40,000 bases of DNA from Actinomycetota bacterium (GTDB lineage Bacteria > Actinomycetota > Acidimicrobiia > Acidimicrobiales > Ilumatobacteraceae): positions 1-40,000 of the forward strand of contig JACQZX010000033.1 in the NCBI GenBank assembly GCA_016213665.1, written 5' to 3'. Positions 26,861-37,314 of this stretch are shown piece by piece. Within the stretch, counting starts at the first letter, position 1, and each line of letters opens with the position of its first letter. The notes under the pieces were generated by a model. That model did not search any database, was not told the DNA's origin, and was given only the letters and a program-made list of their open reading frames with translations. Position numbers and translations under genes: made by a program.

Positions 26861-29599
26861 CTATCGGGTTTGACCGGCCACGCCTGCCATCTCAGTGCAG
26901 GCTCGCTGCCAGCTGGCGAGTTCGAGTAGCTGGCCGGCACTCTCAGGCGACAATGGTTCGGCGAAGAGGTAGCCCTGACCGAACTTGCAGCGGCTTCGTA
27001 GAGCCTGCAGTTGGACGTTCAATGCTATGCCCTCCGCAACGGTCTCCAGTTTGAGCGTCTCCGCGAGACTGAGCAGTCCGAGCACGATGGCCGGCAGTTC
27101 TTCGGCGCTCGTGATGGTGTTGATGAACGTCTGATCGATCTTGAGGATGTCGACTGGGAAGTTGCCGAGATAGCTGAGTGAGGAGTAGCCGGTTCCGAAG
27201 TCGTCGATCGCGAGTTTGAGCCCAAGGTCGCGCAACTCGTGCAGTCGCCGCGCACTCGCAATGGGGTCTTCGACGAGCACCGATTCTGTGAGTTCCAGCA
27301 CGAGGGCTTCCGGCGGAAGCCCGGAGTCGTACAGCGCGTTTCGAACCCGGTCGACGATGTCCGGGCTCTCGAGCTCACGCGCCGAGATGTTGACCGCCAT
27401 CGAAAGTGAGAGCGTCGTATCGCGCAGACGCCACTGTGCAGCAGTGCGGCAGGCCTCGTTGAGAACCCATTGCCCGATTGCGATGATGCTTCCGTTACCC
27501 TCCGCGATGGGACTGAAGGTGCCGGGCGCGATGAGCCCGCGAGTTGGGTGGTGCCACCGCAGCAGGGCCTCGAACCCGACCACCCGCTCACTCCGCAACT
27601 CGAGAATCGGTTGATACACGAGCCGGAATTGGTTCTCGGCCAAGGCTCGTGAGAGGTCGTTCTGCAACTCCTCGAACTCGACCGCGGCGGCGCGCATCCG
27701 CGGGTCGTACAGCGCCCACCTGTTCTTGCCAGTGGTCTTGGCCTGATACATCGCGATGTCCGCATCGCGCAGCATCGACGAGACGGTCGACAAGCCGTCG
27801 CTGATAGTGATGCCGATGCTGGCCGAGAGGACGACCTGCTGCGGGCCGAGCGGTTCTTCGAGCAAGGTCAACACTCTGTCCGCCAGCTTCGATGCTTCCT
27901 CCAGCGGCTGCCGGCTGCTCTCGATCAGGATCGCGAACTCGTCGCCGCCTAGGCGGGCGACCGTGTCGGCGGGCCGCACGGTCGACAACAACCTGGCCGC
28001 GATCTGCTGCAGAACCTGGTCGCCTGACTCGTGTCCGCGACTGTCGTTAACCGTCTTGAAGGAGTCGATATCCATATAGACGATTGCGACGTCATCGTTG
28101 GAACGAGCGGTCCTCTTCAGTGCCTGTTCGAGTCGATCATGAAACAGAACCCGATTGGTGAGGCCGGTGAGCGAGTCGTGGAATGCCAGTCGGGCGAGCT
28201 CGTCCTCGGCAAGCTTGGCGTCGGTGATGTCGTGGATGTTCACCACGATCCCGTCGACCACCGGATCGTCGGTCAGATTGACGGCCCGCAGTCCGAACCA
28301 ACGATTCGACCCGTCGGCGTGAGTTATCTGGACCTCACCCTTGTGCACCGATTCGTCGGCGGAAGCGAGCCAATTGAGAATTGCCTGTGCCCGTTTGCGT
28401 TCCGGCTGTGCGACCAGGTCAGGGACGTACGCGCCGGTCGTCACCATCCCCGGAAAGCCGATCATGTCGGCCAGCCGTGGCGCGTCATTCACTATGCGGC
28501 CGTTGGTATCGACAACGATGACGGCATCGGCAGAACTGTGGGTGAGCGCTTCGAAGTAGCGCTCGCTGTGCCGGAGCTGGGCTTCTTGGAAGTCGCGGGC
28601 GCGCACAAGGCGGACAGCGCGGGCGATGGCCAGGGCGAACAACGCGAGGCCGGCGAAAAACATCGGCACCGGGTTGGGGTCATAGCCCCTGATGTAGAAC
28701 CAGGTCTCGATAGCGCCGGGAACCGCGAGCGGGGTGAGAGCGATCAGCACGCTTCCGACGCCGACACGTCCCTGCCTGTCGGAGCTGCGGCTGCCCCGGT
28801 TGTTCATCACCGCGTAACTGATTGACGTCGCCCCCAGCATCCAGCCCAGGTCCATCCAGGCCGATTGCGGGTTGACGTCCGCGATCCACATGTACGCAAA
28901 GTCCGAAGCCAGCCAACTGCCGATCCCTGCCGCGATCATTGCCCCACTGACGCCCCGTAGCCGTCGGCCCAGGATCGCCGGGACGAGGAGCGAGAGCAAG
29001 GTCGCGTCGAGAACCGGATAGGCAGCCCACACCACCCTCGTTACCGCGGAAACGGAATGGTCGGCGAAGATCTGCCCGACATCGGCGACATAGCTCACCA
29101 AGATCACGGTGAGGATGAATATCGAACCGAGATCGATCAGATCGTCGCGATCGAACCGCCGCTCGAGTCGGCGCCTGGCGAGCAGGTTCATCAGTCCAAT
29201 CGCCAGCGCGATGTACGAAGCCAAGTAGAAGACATCGGCGATCGACACGTCGGGTTGCTCGTCGCGGATCCGTGTCACCGCCGTGTAGCAGAAGTCGCCG
29301 ATGCCCGAGGACATGACACCGGTCGCGATCCAAAACCAGGGATACCGTCGATCCCGCGGTAGGCGCAGGGCCGCAGCGAGACCGACCGCGCCGGCGCCGA
29401 GCGTCACGCCCAGGTAGGTGGCATCGCCGAAGTTCCCCACCGGGTGCCAAGTGTGAGCCGCCGCCAGCACGACGAACAGGGCGAGCAGCCAGGTGCCGCG
29501 TCGACGGGGCAGCCCACCAGGCAGCGGTGTCAAGGCGTCGAGCGCGCGATTCGTCGGAGTTGCCCGCACAGATACAGATATCGTCCCCGACCCCCCCAA
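26861..29599 (-). CDS. multi-pass membrane PAS-GGDEF-EAL cyclic-di-GMP enzyme
   Basis: A 912-residue protein. Residues about 33-335 hold nine or ten membrane spans (LLALFVVLAAAHTW, FILTVILVSYVADV, FFAGLALFALAIARAV). A PAS domain follows (about 345-465, YFEALTHSSADAVIVVDTNG), then GGDEF (470-640) and EAL (650-905). The diguanylate cyclase signature RLGGDEFAIL is intact. The phosphodiesterase residues are present too: FEALLRW, NISARELE, IDDFGTGYSSLSYLG, LKIDQTF, ETVAEGI. Both activities are therefore possible and the net direction cannot be told. It is on the minus strand, 31 bases downstream of yqgE, so the two may be co-transcribed. Confidence 0.93.
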   Translation of the reverse strand: MGGSGTISVSVRATPTNRALDALTPLPGGLPRRRGTWLLALFVVLAAAHTWHPVGNFGDATYLGVTLGAGAVGLAAALRLPRDRRYPWFWIATGVMSSGIGDFCYTAVTRIRDEQPDVSIADVFYLASYIALAIGLMNLLARRRLERRFDRDDLIDLGSIFILTVILVSYVADVGQIFADHSVSAVTRVVWAAYPVLDATLLSLLVPAILGRRLRGVSGAMIAAGIGSWLASDFAYMWIADVNPQSAWMDLGWMLGATSISYAVMNNRGSRSSDRQGRVGVGSVLIALTPLAVPGAIETWFYIRGYDPNPVPMFFAGLALFALAIARAVRLVRARDFQEAQLRHSERYFEALTHSSADAVIVVDTNGRIVNDAPRLADMIGFPGMVTTGAYVPDLVAQPERKRAQAILNWLASADESVHKGEVQITHADGSNRWFGLRAVNLTDDPVVDGIVVNIHDITDAKLAEDELARLAFHDSLTGLTNRVLFHDRLEQALKRTARSNDDVAIVYMDIDSFKTVNDSRGHESGDQVLQQIAARLLSTVRPADTVARLGGDEFAILIESSRQPLEEASKLADRVLTLLEEPLGPQQVVLSASIGITISDGLSTVSSMLRDADIAMYQAKTTGKNRWALYDPRMRAAAVEFEELQNDLSRALAENQFRLVYQPILELRSERVVGFEALLRWHHPTRGLIAPGTFSPIAEGNGSIIAIGQWVLNEACRTAAQWRLRDTTLSLSMAVNISARELESPDIVDRVRNALYDSGLPPEALVLELTESVLVEDPIASARRLHELRDLGLKLAIDDFGTGYSSLSYLGNFPVDILKIDQTFINTITSAEELPAIVLGLLSLAETLKLETVAEGIALNVQLQALRSRCKFGQGYLFAEPLSPESAGQLLELASWQRACTEMAGVAGQTR

Positions 29600-29630
29600 C
29601 TTGAGTACCTGGCGACGTCAATTGGCAAAG

Positions 29631-30227
29631 TCAGTTGGCGCTCAGGTCGTCTGGTGCGTTGGCCAGCCACGCCGTGCGGCCGCCCTGGCGGCGTAGCACG
29701 TTGCGCCACAGCTCCTCGGGGCGCGGCGCGAATACATCGCCCGCATCGGCGTTCAGCACCAACCAGGCGCCCACGGACAATTCGTCGTCGAGTTGCCCGA
29801 CGCCCCAACCGCTGTAACCCTGGAACACACGCAGCGCCACGACGGCGCCGGCGACCTCGTCGGGGTCGAGCATCAGATCGATCGATCCCATCCCGCCGGC
29901 CACCGGACTCCACCGGTCCTCGAACTCGGGTCTGGCGCCCAGGGCATTCTGGTCGTCGAGACGTGCCAACGCGATCAAGGCACTTTCGTCGACGGGCCCA
30001 CCGTGGAAGATCGTGGTCGGTTCGGCGAGGAAACGCTCCCAGGGCAGTAGTTCATGCGGAAACTGCTCGTGGAGCGGTCGGTTGATGACCACTCCGACCG
30101 CGCCTTGCTCGGTGTGTTCGAGCATGAAAATGACGGTGCGGTCGAAGTTTGGGTCGGCCAATGGCGGACTGGCGACCAAAAGCCGACCCTTGGTCGAGCC
30201 GCGCGCCGGTACACTGGATGCCCTCAC
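29631..30227 (-). CDS. YqgE/AlgH family protein
   Basis: A 198-residue protein of the UPF0301 (YqgE/AlgH, DUF179) family; its biochemical role is not established. Signatures: STKGRLLVASPPLADPNFDR near the N-terminus, VGVVINRPL, IFHGGPVDESAL and FQGYSGWGVGQLDDEL near residues 135-150. The GTG at 30227-30225 is the reading that starts shortly before the conserved GRLLVA. It is divergent from the DUF4230 gene over 68 bases containing two palindromes. Confidence 0.9.
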   Translation of the reverse strand: MRASSVPARGSTKGRLLVASPPLADPNFDRTVIFMLEHTEQGAVGVVINRPLHEQFPHELLPWERFLAEPTTIFHGGPVDESALIALARLDDQNALGARPEFEDRWSPVAGGMGSIDLMLDPDEVAGAVVALRVFQGYSGWGVGQLDDELSVGAWLVLNADAGDVFAPRPEELWRNVLRRQGGRTAWLANAPDDLSAN

Positions 30228-30253
30228 GCCACCATTGTGGCGCAGAGATCTCT
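30227..30253. promoter_or_regulatory. two palindromes in the yqgE/DUF4230 divergent region
   Basis: CGCCAC-CATT-GTGGCG (30227-30242) and the perfect 10-base palindrome AGAGATCTCT (30244-30253) stand side by side next to the yqgE start. They could be operator sites controlling the divergent genes; no matching regulator is known to me. Confidence 0.35.
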
Positions 30254-30295
30254 CAATGGTTCCAGTGCGAATCGTCAGGGGAATAGATCAGGTAA

Positions 30296-30949
30296 ATGTC
30301 CAAGCAGAATCGCAGCCGCTTCCCATCTCTCGCCCTCGGTGCCCTGGTGATCGTCGGCCTCCTGGTCGCCGCCGTCACCGTCGGCATCAAGCTGTTCGGC
30401 ACGCCGTTCGATACCAAGCAGGTCGATCATTCGCCTCCGCCGGTGCTGCTCGATCTACGCGACCTGTCCGACTATCACGCCGCCCAGGCCCAGTTCGAGG
30501 TCACAATCGATCAGGAGGACGACGTTCAGTGGCTTCCATCGGTGATTGCCGGCGAGCGCGTGCAGTTCGTGGCGATTGGCACCGTTGATGCGATCGTCGA
30601 TTTCAAGACACTCCCGGCCTCGGCCATCGTGCAGAGCGAGGATCGCACGAGCGTGGTTATCACGCTGCCGGCACCCACACTCAGTGATCCGCTGATCGAC
30701 CACGACCTGAGCCATGTGATGAACCGCGACCGCGGGCTGTTCAACCGCATCGGTGGCTTCTTCAGCGACAACCCGACGAGCGAAACCGCCCTCTACGAGG
30801 AGGCGGAGAAGAAGATGGCCGAGGCCGCCGCCGCCACCGATCTGTTGCAGCGCGCCAAGGACAACACCACCTCGATGCTGTACACGATCTTTCGGACGCT
30901 GGGCATAGACAAGGTCGACGTGCGGTTCGAACCGGCGGTCAGTGGCTGA
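30296..30949 (+). CDS. DUF4230 family membrane-anchored protein
   Basis: A 217-residue protein. Residues about 11-33 (LALGALVIVGLLVAAVTVGI) form a single N-terminal membrane anchor after a short basic tail, and the rest should lie outside. The soluble part fits DUF4230: LLDLRDLSDYHAAQAQFEV, VGER-like AGERVQFVAIGTVDAIVDF, then a coiled region LYEEAEKKMAEAAAATDLLQRAKDN-type helix near 165-190. Function is unknown. ATG 30296 has only a weak Shine-Dalgarno. It ends 45 bases before argC and the ARG boxes lie in between, so it is not part of the arginine operon. Confidence 0.82.
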   Translation: MSKQNRSRFPSLALGALVIVGLLVAAVTVGIKLFGTPFDTKQVDHSPPPVLLDLRDLSDYHAAQAQFEVTIDQEDDVQWLPSVIAGERVQFVAIGTVDAIVDFKTLPASAIVQSEDRTSVVITLPAPTLSDPLIDHDLSHVMNRDRGLFNRIGGFFSDNPTSETALYEEAEKKMAEAAAATDLLQRAKDNTTSMLYTIFRTLGIDKVDVRFEPAVSG

Positions 30950-30956
30950 ACCGAGT

Positions 30957-30994
30957 GTTGCATAATCATGCTCACGTACGTATGATTATGCTCA
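30957..30994 (+). promoter_or_regulatory. argC promoter overlapping two ARG boxes (ArgR operator)
   Basis: Two 12-base palindromes, GCAT-AATC-ATGC (30960-30971) and GTAT-GATT-ATGC (30980-30991), have centres 20 bases apart, the arrangement of paired ARG boxes bound by hexameric ArgR. The outer arms also form a perfect 10-base inverted repeat (30960-30969 with 30982-30991). A promoter is embedded: TTGCAT (30958-30963), 17 bases, TATGAT (30981-30986). Transcription would start about at the argC ATG (30995), giving a leaderless message. ArgR is encoded in the same operon, implying arginine-dependent autorepression. Confidence 0.8.
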
Positions 30995-32014
30995 ATGATT
31001 CAAACGGCGATCGTTGGTGCCTCCGGCTACACCGGCGTTGAACTGCTGCGGCTGTGTGCCCAGCATCCGTCGATCGAAGTCGTCTACGCAACCGGTGACA
31101 CCCAAGCGGGATCACGGGCGGCGACGGTGTATCCCAACCTGGCCGGGCAGTACCCCGACCTCGTCTTCGACGAGTTCGAAGTCGAGCGCACGGCGGGTCT
31201 CGATCTCGTGTTGGTCGCGCTCCCACATGAGGCAAGCCTGGCGCTGGTACCGCAACTGGTAGGCCGCGTCGGCTGTGTCGTCGACCTCTCGGCCGCCTTC
31301 CGGCTGAAGGACGCAGCGCTCTACCCGCGCTGGTACGGATTCACCCACGACCAGCCGGAACTGCTCTCGTCGGCGGTCTATGGGCTACCGGAGCTGCATC
31401 GCGAGCAGTTGCGCGGCGCGAAGTTGGTCGCGACCCCAGGGTGCCACGTCACGGCCGCGACGCTGGCGCTGGCACCACTCGTTCGTGCGGGCTTGATCGC
31501 CGACTCCGGGATTGTGGTCAACAGCATTACCGGCGTCAGCGGAGCCGGCCGAGCGCCGAAGCACACCTCGATGTTCACCGCCGTCGACCAGGACGTAACC
31601 GCCTACGGGTTGCTCGATCACCGCCATACTCCCGAGATCGAGCAGGAGGTCGGCGCACAGGTTCTGTTCACGCCGCACCTGGCGCCGCTCAGCCGTGGCC
31701 TGTTGGCAACGTGCTATGCCGCCCCCGGTGAGCATGAGCTGAGCACCCAGGTGCTGCTGCGCGCGTTGGGCGACTTCTATGCGCGTGAACCGTTCGTCGT
31801 CGTCGGGGAGGCCTCACCGTCAACCAAGGCCGCGCTCGGCAGCAATGCCGCACACATCAGTGCGCGCTTCGACGAGCGCACCGGCACGGTGATCGCGATG
31901 TGCGCGCTCGACAATCTCACCAAGGGTGCATCCGGCGGTGCACTGCAGTCGGCAAATGTCGCCCTCGGCCTGCCCGAGACCGCAGGTCTCTCATCGATCG
32001 GGCTCTACCCATGA
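30995..32014 (+). CDS. argC: N-acetyl-gamma-glutamyl-phosphate reductase
   Basis: ArgC reduces N-acetylglutamyl phosphate to the semialdehyde with NADPH. The 339-residue protein starts with the Rossmann motif IVGASGYTGVELLRL (residues 6-20), has LPHEASLALVP, the catalytic Cys in VATPGCHVTAATLAL (PGCxxT), SGAGRAPKH and HRHTPEIEQE, and ends LDNLTKGASGGALQ. ATG 30995 begins directly after the ARG-box promoter with no room for a Shine-Dalgarno, consistent with leaderless translation. It overlaps argB by 4 bases. Confidence 0.97.
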   Translation: MIQTAIVGASGYTGVELLRLCAQHPSIEVVYATGDTQAGSRAATVYPNLAGQYPDLVFDEFEVERTAGLDLVLVALPHEASLALVPQLVGRVGCVVDLSAAFRLKDAALYPRWYGFTHDQPELLSSAVYGLPELHREQLRGAKLVATPGCHVTAATLALAPLVRAGLIADSGIVVNSITGVSGAGRAPKHTSMFTAVDQDVTAYGLLDHRHTPEIEQEVGAQVLFTPHLAPLSRGLLATCYAAPGEHELSTQVLLRALGDFYAREPFVVVGEASPSTKAALGSNAAHISARFDERTGTVIAMCALDNLTKGASGGALQSANVALGLPETAGLSSIGLYP

Positions 32015-32895
32015 CAACGCCTCCGCCCGCTGGCCAAGAATCCGCGCGCTCCGGTGGCGCCAATATTCTGCTGCAGGCTCTGCCGTACATTCAGCGTTTC
32101 ACCGGCAAGGTGGTCGTGATCAAATACGGCGGCAACGTTCTCGCGGGTGCCACCGACGAGGAAGCGTTGGCCATGTTTGCCCACGATGTGGTTCTCATTC
32201 ATCAGGCCGGCCTTCGTCCGGTCGTGGTGCACGGCGGCGGCCCGCAGATCAGCCAGATGATGGACCACCGGGGCAAGCAGCCCGAATTTCGCAACGGTCT
32301 CCGCATCACCGATGCCGAGACCGTCGACATCGTTCGGTCGGTGCTCCTCGAGCAGATCAGCCCGCAGATCGTCGCTGCTCTCAACGTGCATGGTCCGTTG
32401 GCAATCGGTGTCGATGGCGAGTCTTCCGGTCTTATCAGGGCAACTGCACGCGATCCGGAGCTTGGATTCGTGGGCGACGTCGCGGCCGTCGAACCAGCGA
32501 TTCTCCACGACCTGCTGGCGCAGGCGCTGATTCCGGTGGTGTCGCCGATAGGAGCTGACAGCGGAGGGCAGGTCTTCAACATCAATGCCGATACCGCTGC
32601 CGGCGCGATCGCGGAAGCACTCGCCGCCGAGAAACTGCTCTACCTCACCGATATCGACGGTCTTCGGCGGGTGATCGCCAATCCGGCAAGCCTGATCCGA
32701 CAGACAACGGTCGACGAACTCGATGCGATGATCGCGGATGGCACGATTGCCGACGGGATGATCCCGAAGGCGCAGAGCTGCGCGAAGGCGCTGCGCGGCG
32801 GCGTGCGACGGGCACACATTCTCGATGGCCGTGTCCCACACGTGCTGCTCCTGGAGTTGTTCACAGACGAGGGAATCGGAACGATGATTCAATGA
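32011..32895 (+). CDS. argB: acetylglutamate kinase
   Basis: ArgB phosphorylates N-acetylglutamate, usually the arginine-inhibited step. The 294-residue protein has an N-terminal helix (ANILLQALPYIQRFTGK) typical of hexameric arginine-sensitive enzymes, VVIKYGGNVL, VVVHGGGPQISQMM (substrate loop), NINADTAAGAIAEALAAEK and GMIPKAQSC (ATP site). ATG 32011 overlaps the argC stop. argJ, which usually lies between argC and argB in Actinobacteria, is absent. It overlaps argD by 4 bases. Confidence 0.97.
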   Translation: MTTPPPAGQESARSGGANILLQALPYIQRFTGKVVVIKYGGNVLAGATDEEALAMFAHDVVLIHQAGLRPVVVHGGGPQISQMMDHRGKQPEFRNGLRITDAETVDIVRSVLLEQISPQIVAALNVHGPLAIGVDGESSGLIRATARDPELGFVGDVAAVEPAILHDLLAQALIPVVSPIGADSGGQVFNINADTAAGAIAEALAAEKLLYLTDIDGLRRVIANPASLIRQTTVDELDAMIADGTIADGMIPKAQSCAKALRGGVRRAHILDGRVPHVLLLELFTDEGIGTMIQ

Positions 32896-34070
32896 CGCCG
32901 CTGCTGAACGACTCCCCGATGATGCCGGTGTTTGCACCCGCGCCGGTGATGTTCGAACGCGGCTGTGGCACGGAGTTGTGGGATGTGAACGGCAAGCGCT
33001 ACCTCGACTTCCTCGGTGGTCTCGCCGTTGTCGGCCTCGGCCACTCGCACCCGGTGGTTTCGGCGGCGATCGCACGCCAGGCCGACACTCTGATGCACGT
33101 CTCCAACCTGTTCGCGAACACGCAAGCTCCGCCGGCAGCGATCAAGATCAACGAACTGCTCGCGGAAACGACCGGCCACGACGGACAGGTGTTCTTCTGC
33201 AACAGCGGCGCCGAAGCCAACGAAGCGGCTTTGAAGTTGGCCCGCAAGTTCGGTGGCCGTGGGCGCCACGTGGTGGTCAGTGCTTACGGCAGCTTTCACG
33301 GCCGGACGCTGGCGACGCTGGCGGCCACCGGCCAGCCCACGAAGCACGAACCATTCCAGCCGATGCCGGAGGGCTTCCGGCACGTCGCCTTCAACGACGC
33401 GGCGGCGCTCGAGTCTGCACTCGACCCCTCGGTGGGCGCGGTGCTGCTCGAGCCGGTGCAGGGTGAGGGTGGAGTGATTACGGCTACCGACGAATACCTG
33501 CGTCGTGTGCGAGCGCTGTGCGACGAGCGCGGCGTGCTGATGATTCTCGACGAGATTCAGACCGGGTTCGGCCGCACGGGAGATTGGTTCGGCTTTCAGC
33601 AGTCCGGGATTGCACCCGACGTGGTCACGATGGCGAAAGCAATGGGCAACGGATTTCCGGTGGGCGCTGTGTGGGCACGGCGCGAGGTCGCGGCTGCGTT
33701 TCAGCCCGGCGACCACGGCAGCACCTACAGCGGTACTGCACTCGCGACGGCGGTGGTGAGCACGGTTGTCGAGGAGATGCGTCGCATCGACGCGCCGGCA
33801 CTGGCTGCCGCTCGCGGTGGTGAGCTGTCATCGAAGCTGGCCAAGTTGCCGGGAATTGTCGAAGTGCGCGGCCGCGGACTGCTGCTGGCTGTCGAACTCG
33901 CGCCGGGATTGGATGCGAAGGTCGCGTGCGCAGCATTGCTCACTGCCGGTCTCGTTACCAACGCTGTCACCGGCACCGCCCTGCGGTTGGCGCCACCGTT
34001 GACCGTCAGCTCCGCGGAGATCGAGGAAGCCGTTGCGATCATCGAGGCCGTTCTGAGTGATGCCGCATGA
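32892..34070 (+). CDS. argD: acetylornithine aminotransferase
   Basis: ArgD is a PLP-dependent class III aminotransferase that makes N2-acetylornithine. In 392 residues: YLDFLGGLAVVGLGHSHP, FFCNSGAEANEAALKLARKF (phosphate cup), SFHGRTLATLAATGQ, LLEPVQGEGGV, LILDEIQTGFGRTG-like LMILDEIQTGFGRTG and the PLP-Schiff-base Lys in TMAKAMGNGFPVGAV. ATG 32892 overlaps argB's stop by 4 bases and its own stop overlaps argF (ATGA). Confidence 0.97.
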   Translation: MTPLLNDSPMMPVFAPAPVMFERGCGTELWDVNGKRYLDFLGGLAVVGLGHSHPVVSAAIARQADTLMHVSNLFANTQAPPAAIKINELLAETTGHDGQVFFCNSGAEANEAALKLARKFGGRGRHVVVSAYGSFHGRTLATLAATGQPTKHEPFQPMPEGFRHVAFNDAAALESALDPSVGAVLLEPVQGEGGVITATDEYLRRVRALCDERGVLMILDEIQTGFGRTGDWFGFQQSGIAPDVVTMAKAMGNGFPVGAVWARREVAAAFQPGDHGSTYSGTALATAVVSTVVEEMRRIDAPALAAARGGELSSKLAKLPGIVEVRGRGLLLAVELAPGLDAKVACAALLTAGLVTNAVTGTALRLAPPLTVSSAEIEEAVAIIEAVLSDAA

Positions 34071-34963
34071 CCCGTCATCTGCTCGATGTCACCGACCTCA
34101 CGACCGACGAATTGCGCCTGGTGCTTCAACTGGCACAGCGCACCGATCTGCCGCCCGTACTGGCCGGCAAGGGGGTGGCGCTGATCTTCGAAAAGCCATC
34201 GAACCGCACGCGCCACTCGATGGAGATGGCCGTCGTGCGACTCGGCGGTCACCCGGTGTACACCCGCGGCGAGGAGGTTGGCTTCGACGACCGTGAGTCG
34301 GTAGAGGACATCACCCGTGTGATGGGCGGGTATCACGATGTGCTCGGCGTACGCACGCTGGCACACTCGATTGCTGTGCGGATGACGATGGTCAGTGCGG
34401 TGCCGGTGGTGAACCTGCTCAGCGAGCGAGCACATCCGCTGCAGGCGATCGCCGACGTCCTCACCATGCAGCAGGTGCACGGCACGCTGGATGGTCGCAC
34501 GATCGCGTTCGTCGGCGACTACAACAACGTTTCGCGGTCGCTGGCCGAGGCGTGCGTAATGCTTGGCGCGCAGATTTCGCTGGGCTGCCCGGTCGGCTAC
34601 CACGCCACCGACGAGGAACTGCAACGGTTGAACCTGCTCGGTAGCGGCGCCGCCATCCAGGCTCACGCAGCGGCTGAGGCTGTGGCGGGCGCGATCGCGG
34701 TGCACACCGATAGTTGGACATCTATGGGTCAGGAGGCTGAGCGCGGCGCGCGGGCCAAGGCCTTTGAGCGCTTCACGATCACCGAACAGGTGATGGCCGC
34801 AGCTGAGCCGGGCGCGGGGTTCTACCACTGCCTGCCGGCGTCGCGCGGCGTCGAAGTGACTGCCGAGGTCATCGATGGTCCGCAGAGCCACGTGTTCGCA
34901 CAGGCGCACAATCGTCTGCACGCTGCGTGCGGGGCGTTGGCCTTTCTTATGGGGGTGTGTTGA
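34067..34963 (+). CDS. argF: ornithine carbamoyltransferase
   Basis: ArgF joins carbamoyl phosphate (from CarAB, also encoded here) to ornithine to give citrulline. In 298 residues: carbamoyl-phosphate loop EKPSNRTRHSMEM (Asn where many have Thr of STRTR), HPLQAIADVLTM, DYNNVSRSL, and the ornithine loops DSWTSMGQE and HCLPASRG. Dedicated argF rather than a Knotted-type transcarbamylase is supported by the intact HCLP and DxxxSMG motifs. ATG 34067 overlaps argD; argR begins one base after the stop. Confidence 0.95.
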   Translation: MTRHLLDVTDLTTDELRLVLQLAQRTDLPPVLAGKGVALIFEKPSNRTRHSMEMAVVRLGGHPVYTRGEEVGFDDRESVEDITRVMGGYHDVLGVRTLAHSIAVRMTMVSAVPVVNLLSERAHPLQAIADVLTMQQVHGTLDGRTIAFVGDYNNVSRSLAEACVMLGAQISLGCPVGYHATDEELQRLNLLGSGAAIQAHAAAEAVAGAIAVHTDSWTSMGQEAERGARAKAFERFTITEQVMAAAEPGAGFYHCLPASRGVEVTAEVIDGPQSHVFAQAHNRLHAACGALAFLMGVC

Positions 34964-34964
34964 T

Positions 34965-35428
34965 ATGGCTTCGAAAGTGCAGCGCCAGCAGACGATCGCT
35001 CGCCTGATCGGCAAGGTTTCGGTCTGCAACCAACCGCAACTGGTGGAGCTGCTCGCCGCTCACGGCATCGCCGCCACACAGGCGACCGTGTCGCGCGACC
35101 TTGAGGATCTGGGAGCGGTGAAGGTGAGGGTGCCCGGCGGCGAGACCGTGTATGCGATCCCGGAATACGAACCGGCCAGGGTGGCGCCGCAGGATCAGTT
35201 GCGGCGGGTGATGGGCGAGTGGGTCGCCGAGGTGAAGCGATCAGGCAACATCCTGATACTGCGCACCCCGCCCGGGTGTGCACACGTCGTTGCGTCGGCT
35301 CTTGATCGCAGCGGTATCGACAGCCTGCTCGGCACAGTCGCCGGCGACGATACGTTGATGTGTGTGGCTGACGAGTCAGTTGGCGGCGACTCCCTGGCGG
35401 CGGTGCTGCGCGACCTGGCGGGATTGGC

Positions 35429-35432
<4 letters not shown>
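34965..35432 (+). CDS. argR: arginine repressor
   Basis: ArgR, 155 residues, is the arginine-sensing transcription factor. The N-terminal winged helix (KVQRQQTIARLIGKVSVCNQ, then ATQATVSRDLEDLGAVKVRV) is the DNA-binding domain. The C-terminal hexamerisation domain contains GCAHVVASALDRSGIDSLLG and the arginine-binding GTVAGDDTLMCVA. It is expected to bind the ARG boxes before argC and so repress its own operon. ATG 34965 begins one base after argF; the stop overlaps argH (GTGA). argG, normally between argR and argH, is absent. Confidence 0.97.
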
Positions 35433-36809
<1,377 letters not shown>

Positions 36810-36838
<29 letters not shown>

Positions 36839-37298
36839 GCGCGATGCGACGGTGGTTGCGCCGGACTTGCTCAACAAACTGCTGACCGTCAGGGGCATTA
36901 CGGCGCGCATCGCAGAGGTAGAGGCGTACACAGCCGACGATCCGGCCAGTCATTCGTTTCGTGGGCCGACGGCGCGCAACGCCGTGATGTTCGGCCCTGC
37001 CGGACGATGGTATGTGTACCTGATCTACGGCATGCACCACTGCCTCAACCTCGTAACCGGTTTTGAGGGCGATGGTCAGGCAGTCCTCGTGCGCGCGGTG
37101 GCGATCGATGGTGTGCCGACCTCTCGAACAACGGGACCGGGCCGATTGACGCGCGAATTGGGAATCGACCGCACGTTCAACGGTGCTGCTGCCCAGTTAT
37201 ACGACGATGGCATTGCTCCACCGAGCACGCCGTTGGTGACGGCACGCATAGGGATCACCAAGGCCGCCGACTGGCCGCGCCGGTGGCTGATCCGATGA
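36810..37298 (+). CDS. 3-methyladenine DNA glycosylase (AAG/MPG family)
   Basis: A 162-residue alkyladenine glycosylase that excises alkylated purines. Signatures: DATVVAPDLLNKLLTV, the catalytic Glu in IAEVEAYTADDPASHSFRG, TARNAVMFGPAGRWYVYLIY, GMHHCLNLV and the C-terminal GPGRLTRELGI. It is shorter than the about 200 residues usual for bacterial members, mainly at the N-terminus. GTG 36810 and TTG 36819 are both possible; either overlaps argH by 20-29 bases. Its place at the end of the arginine operon looks like tight packing rather than a pathway link. Confidence 0.9.
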
Positions 37299-37314
37299 CT
37301 GTTGGGTGTACACG

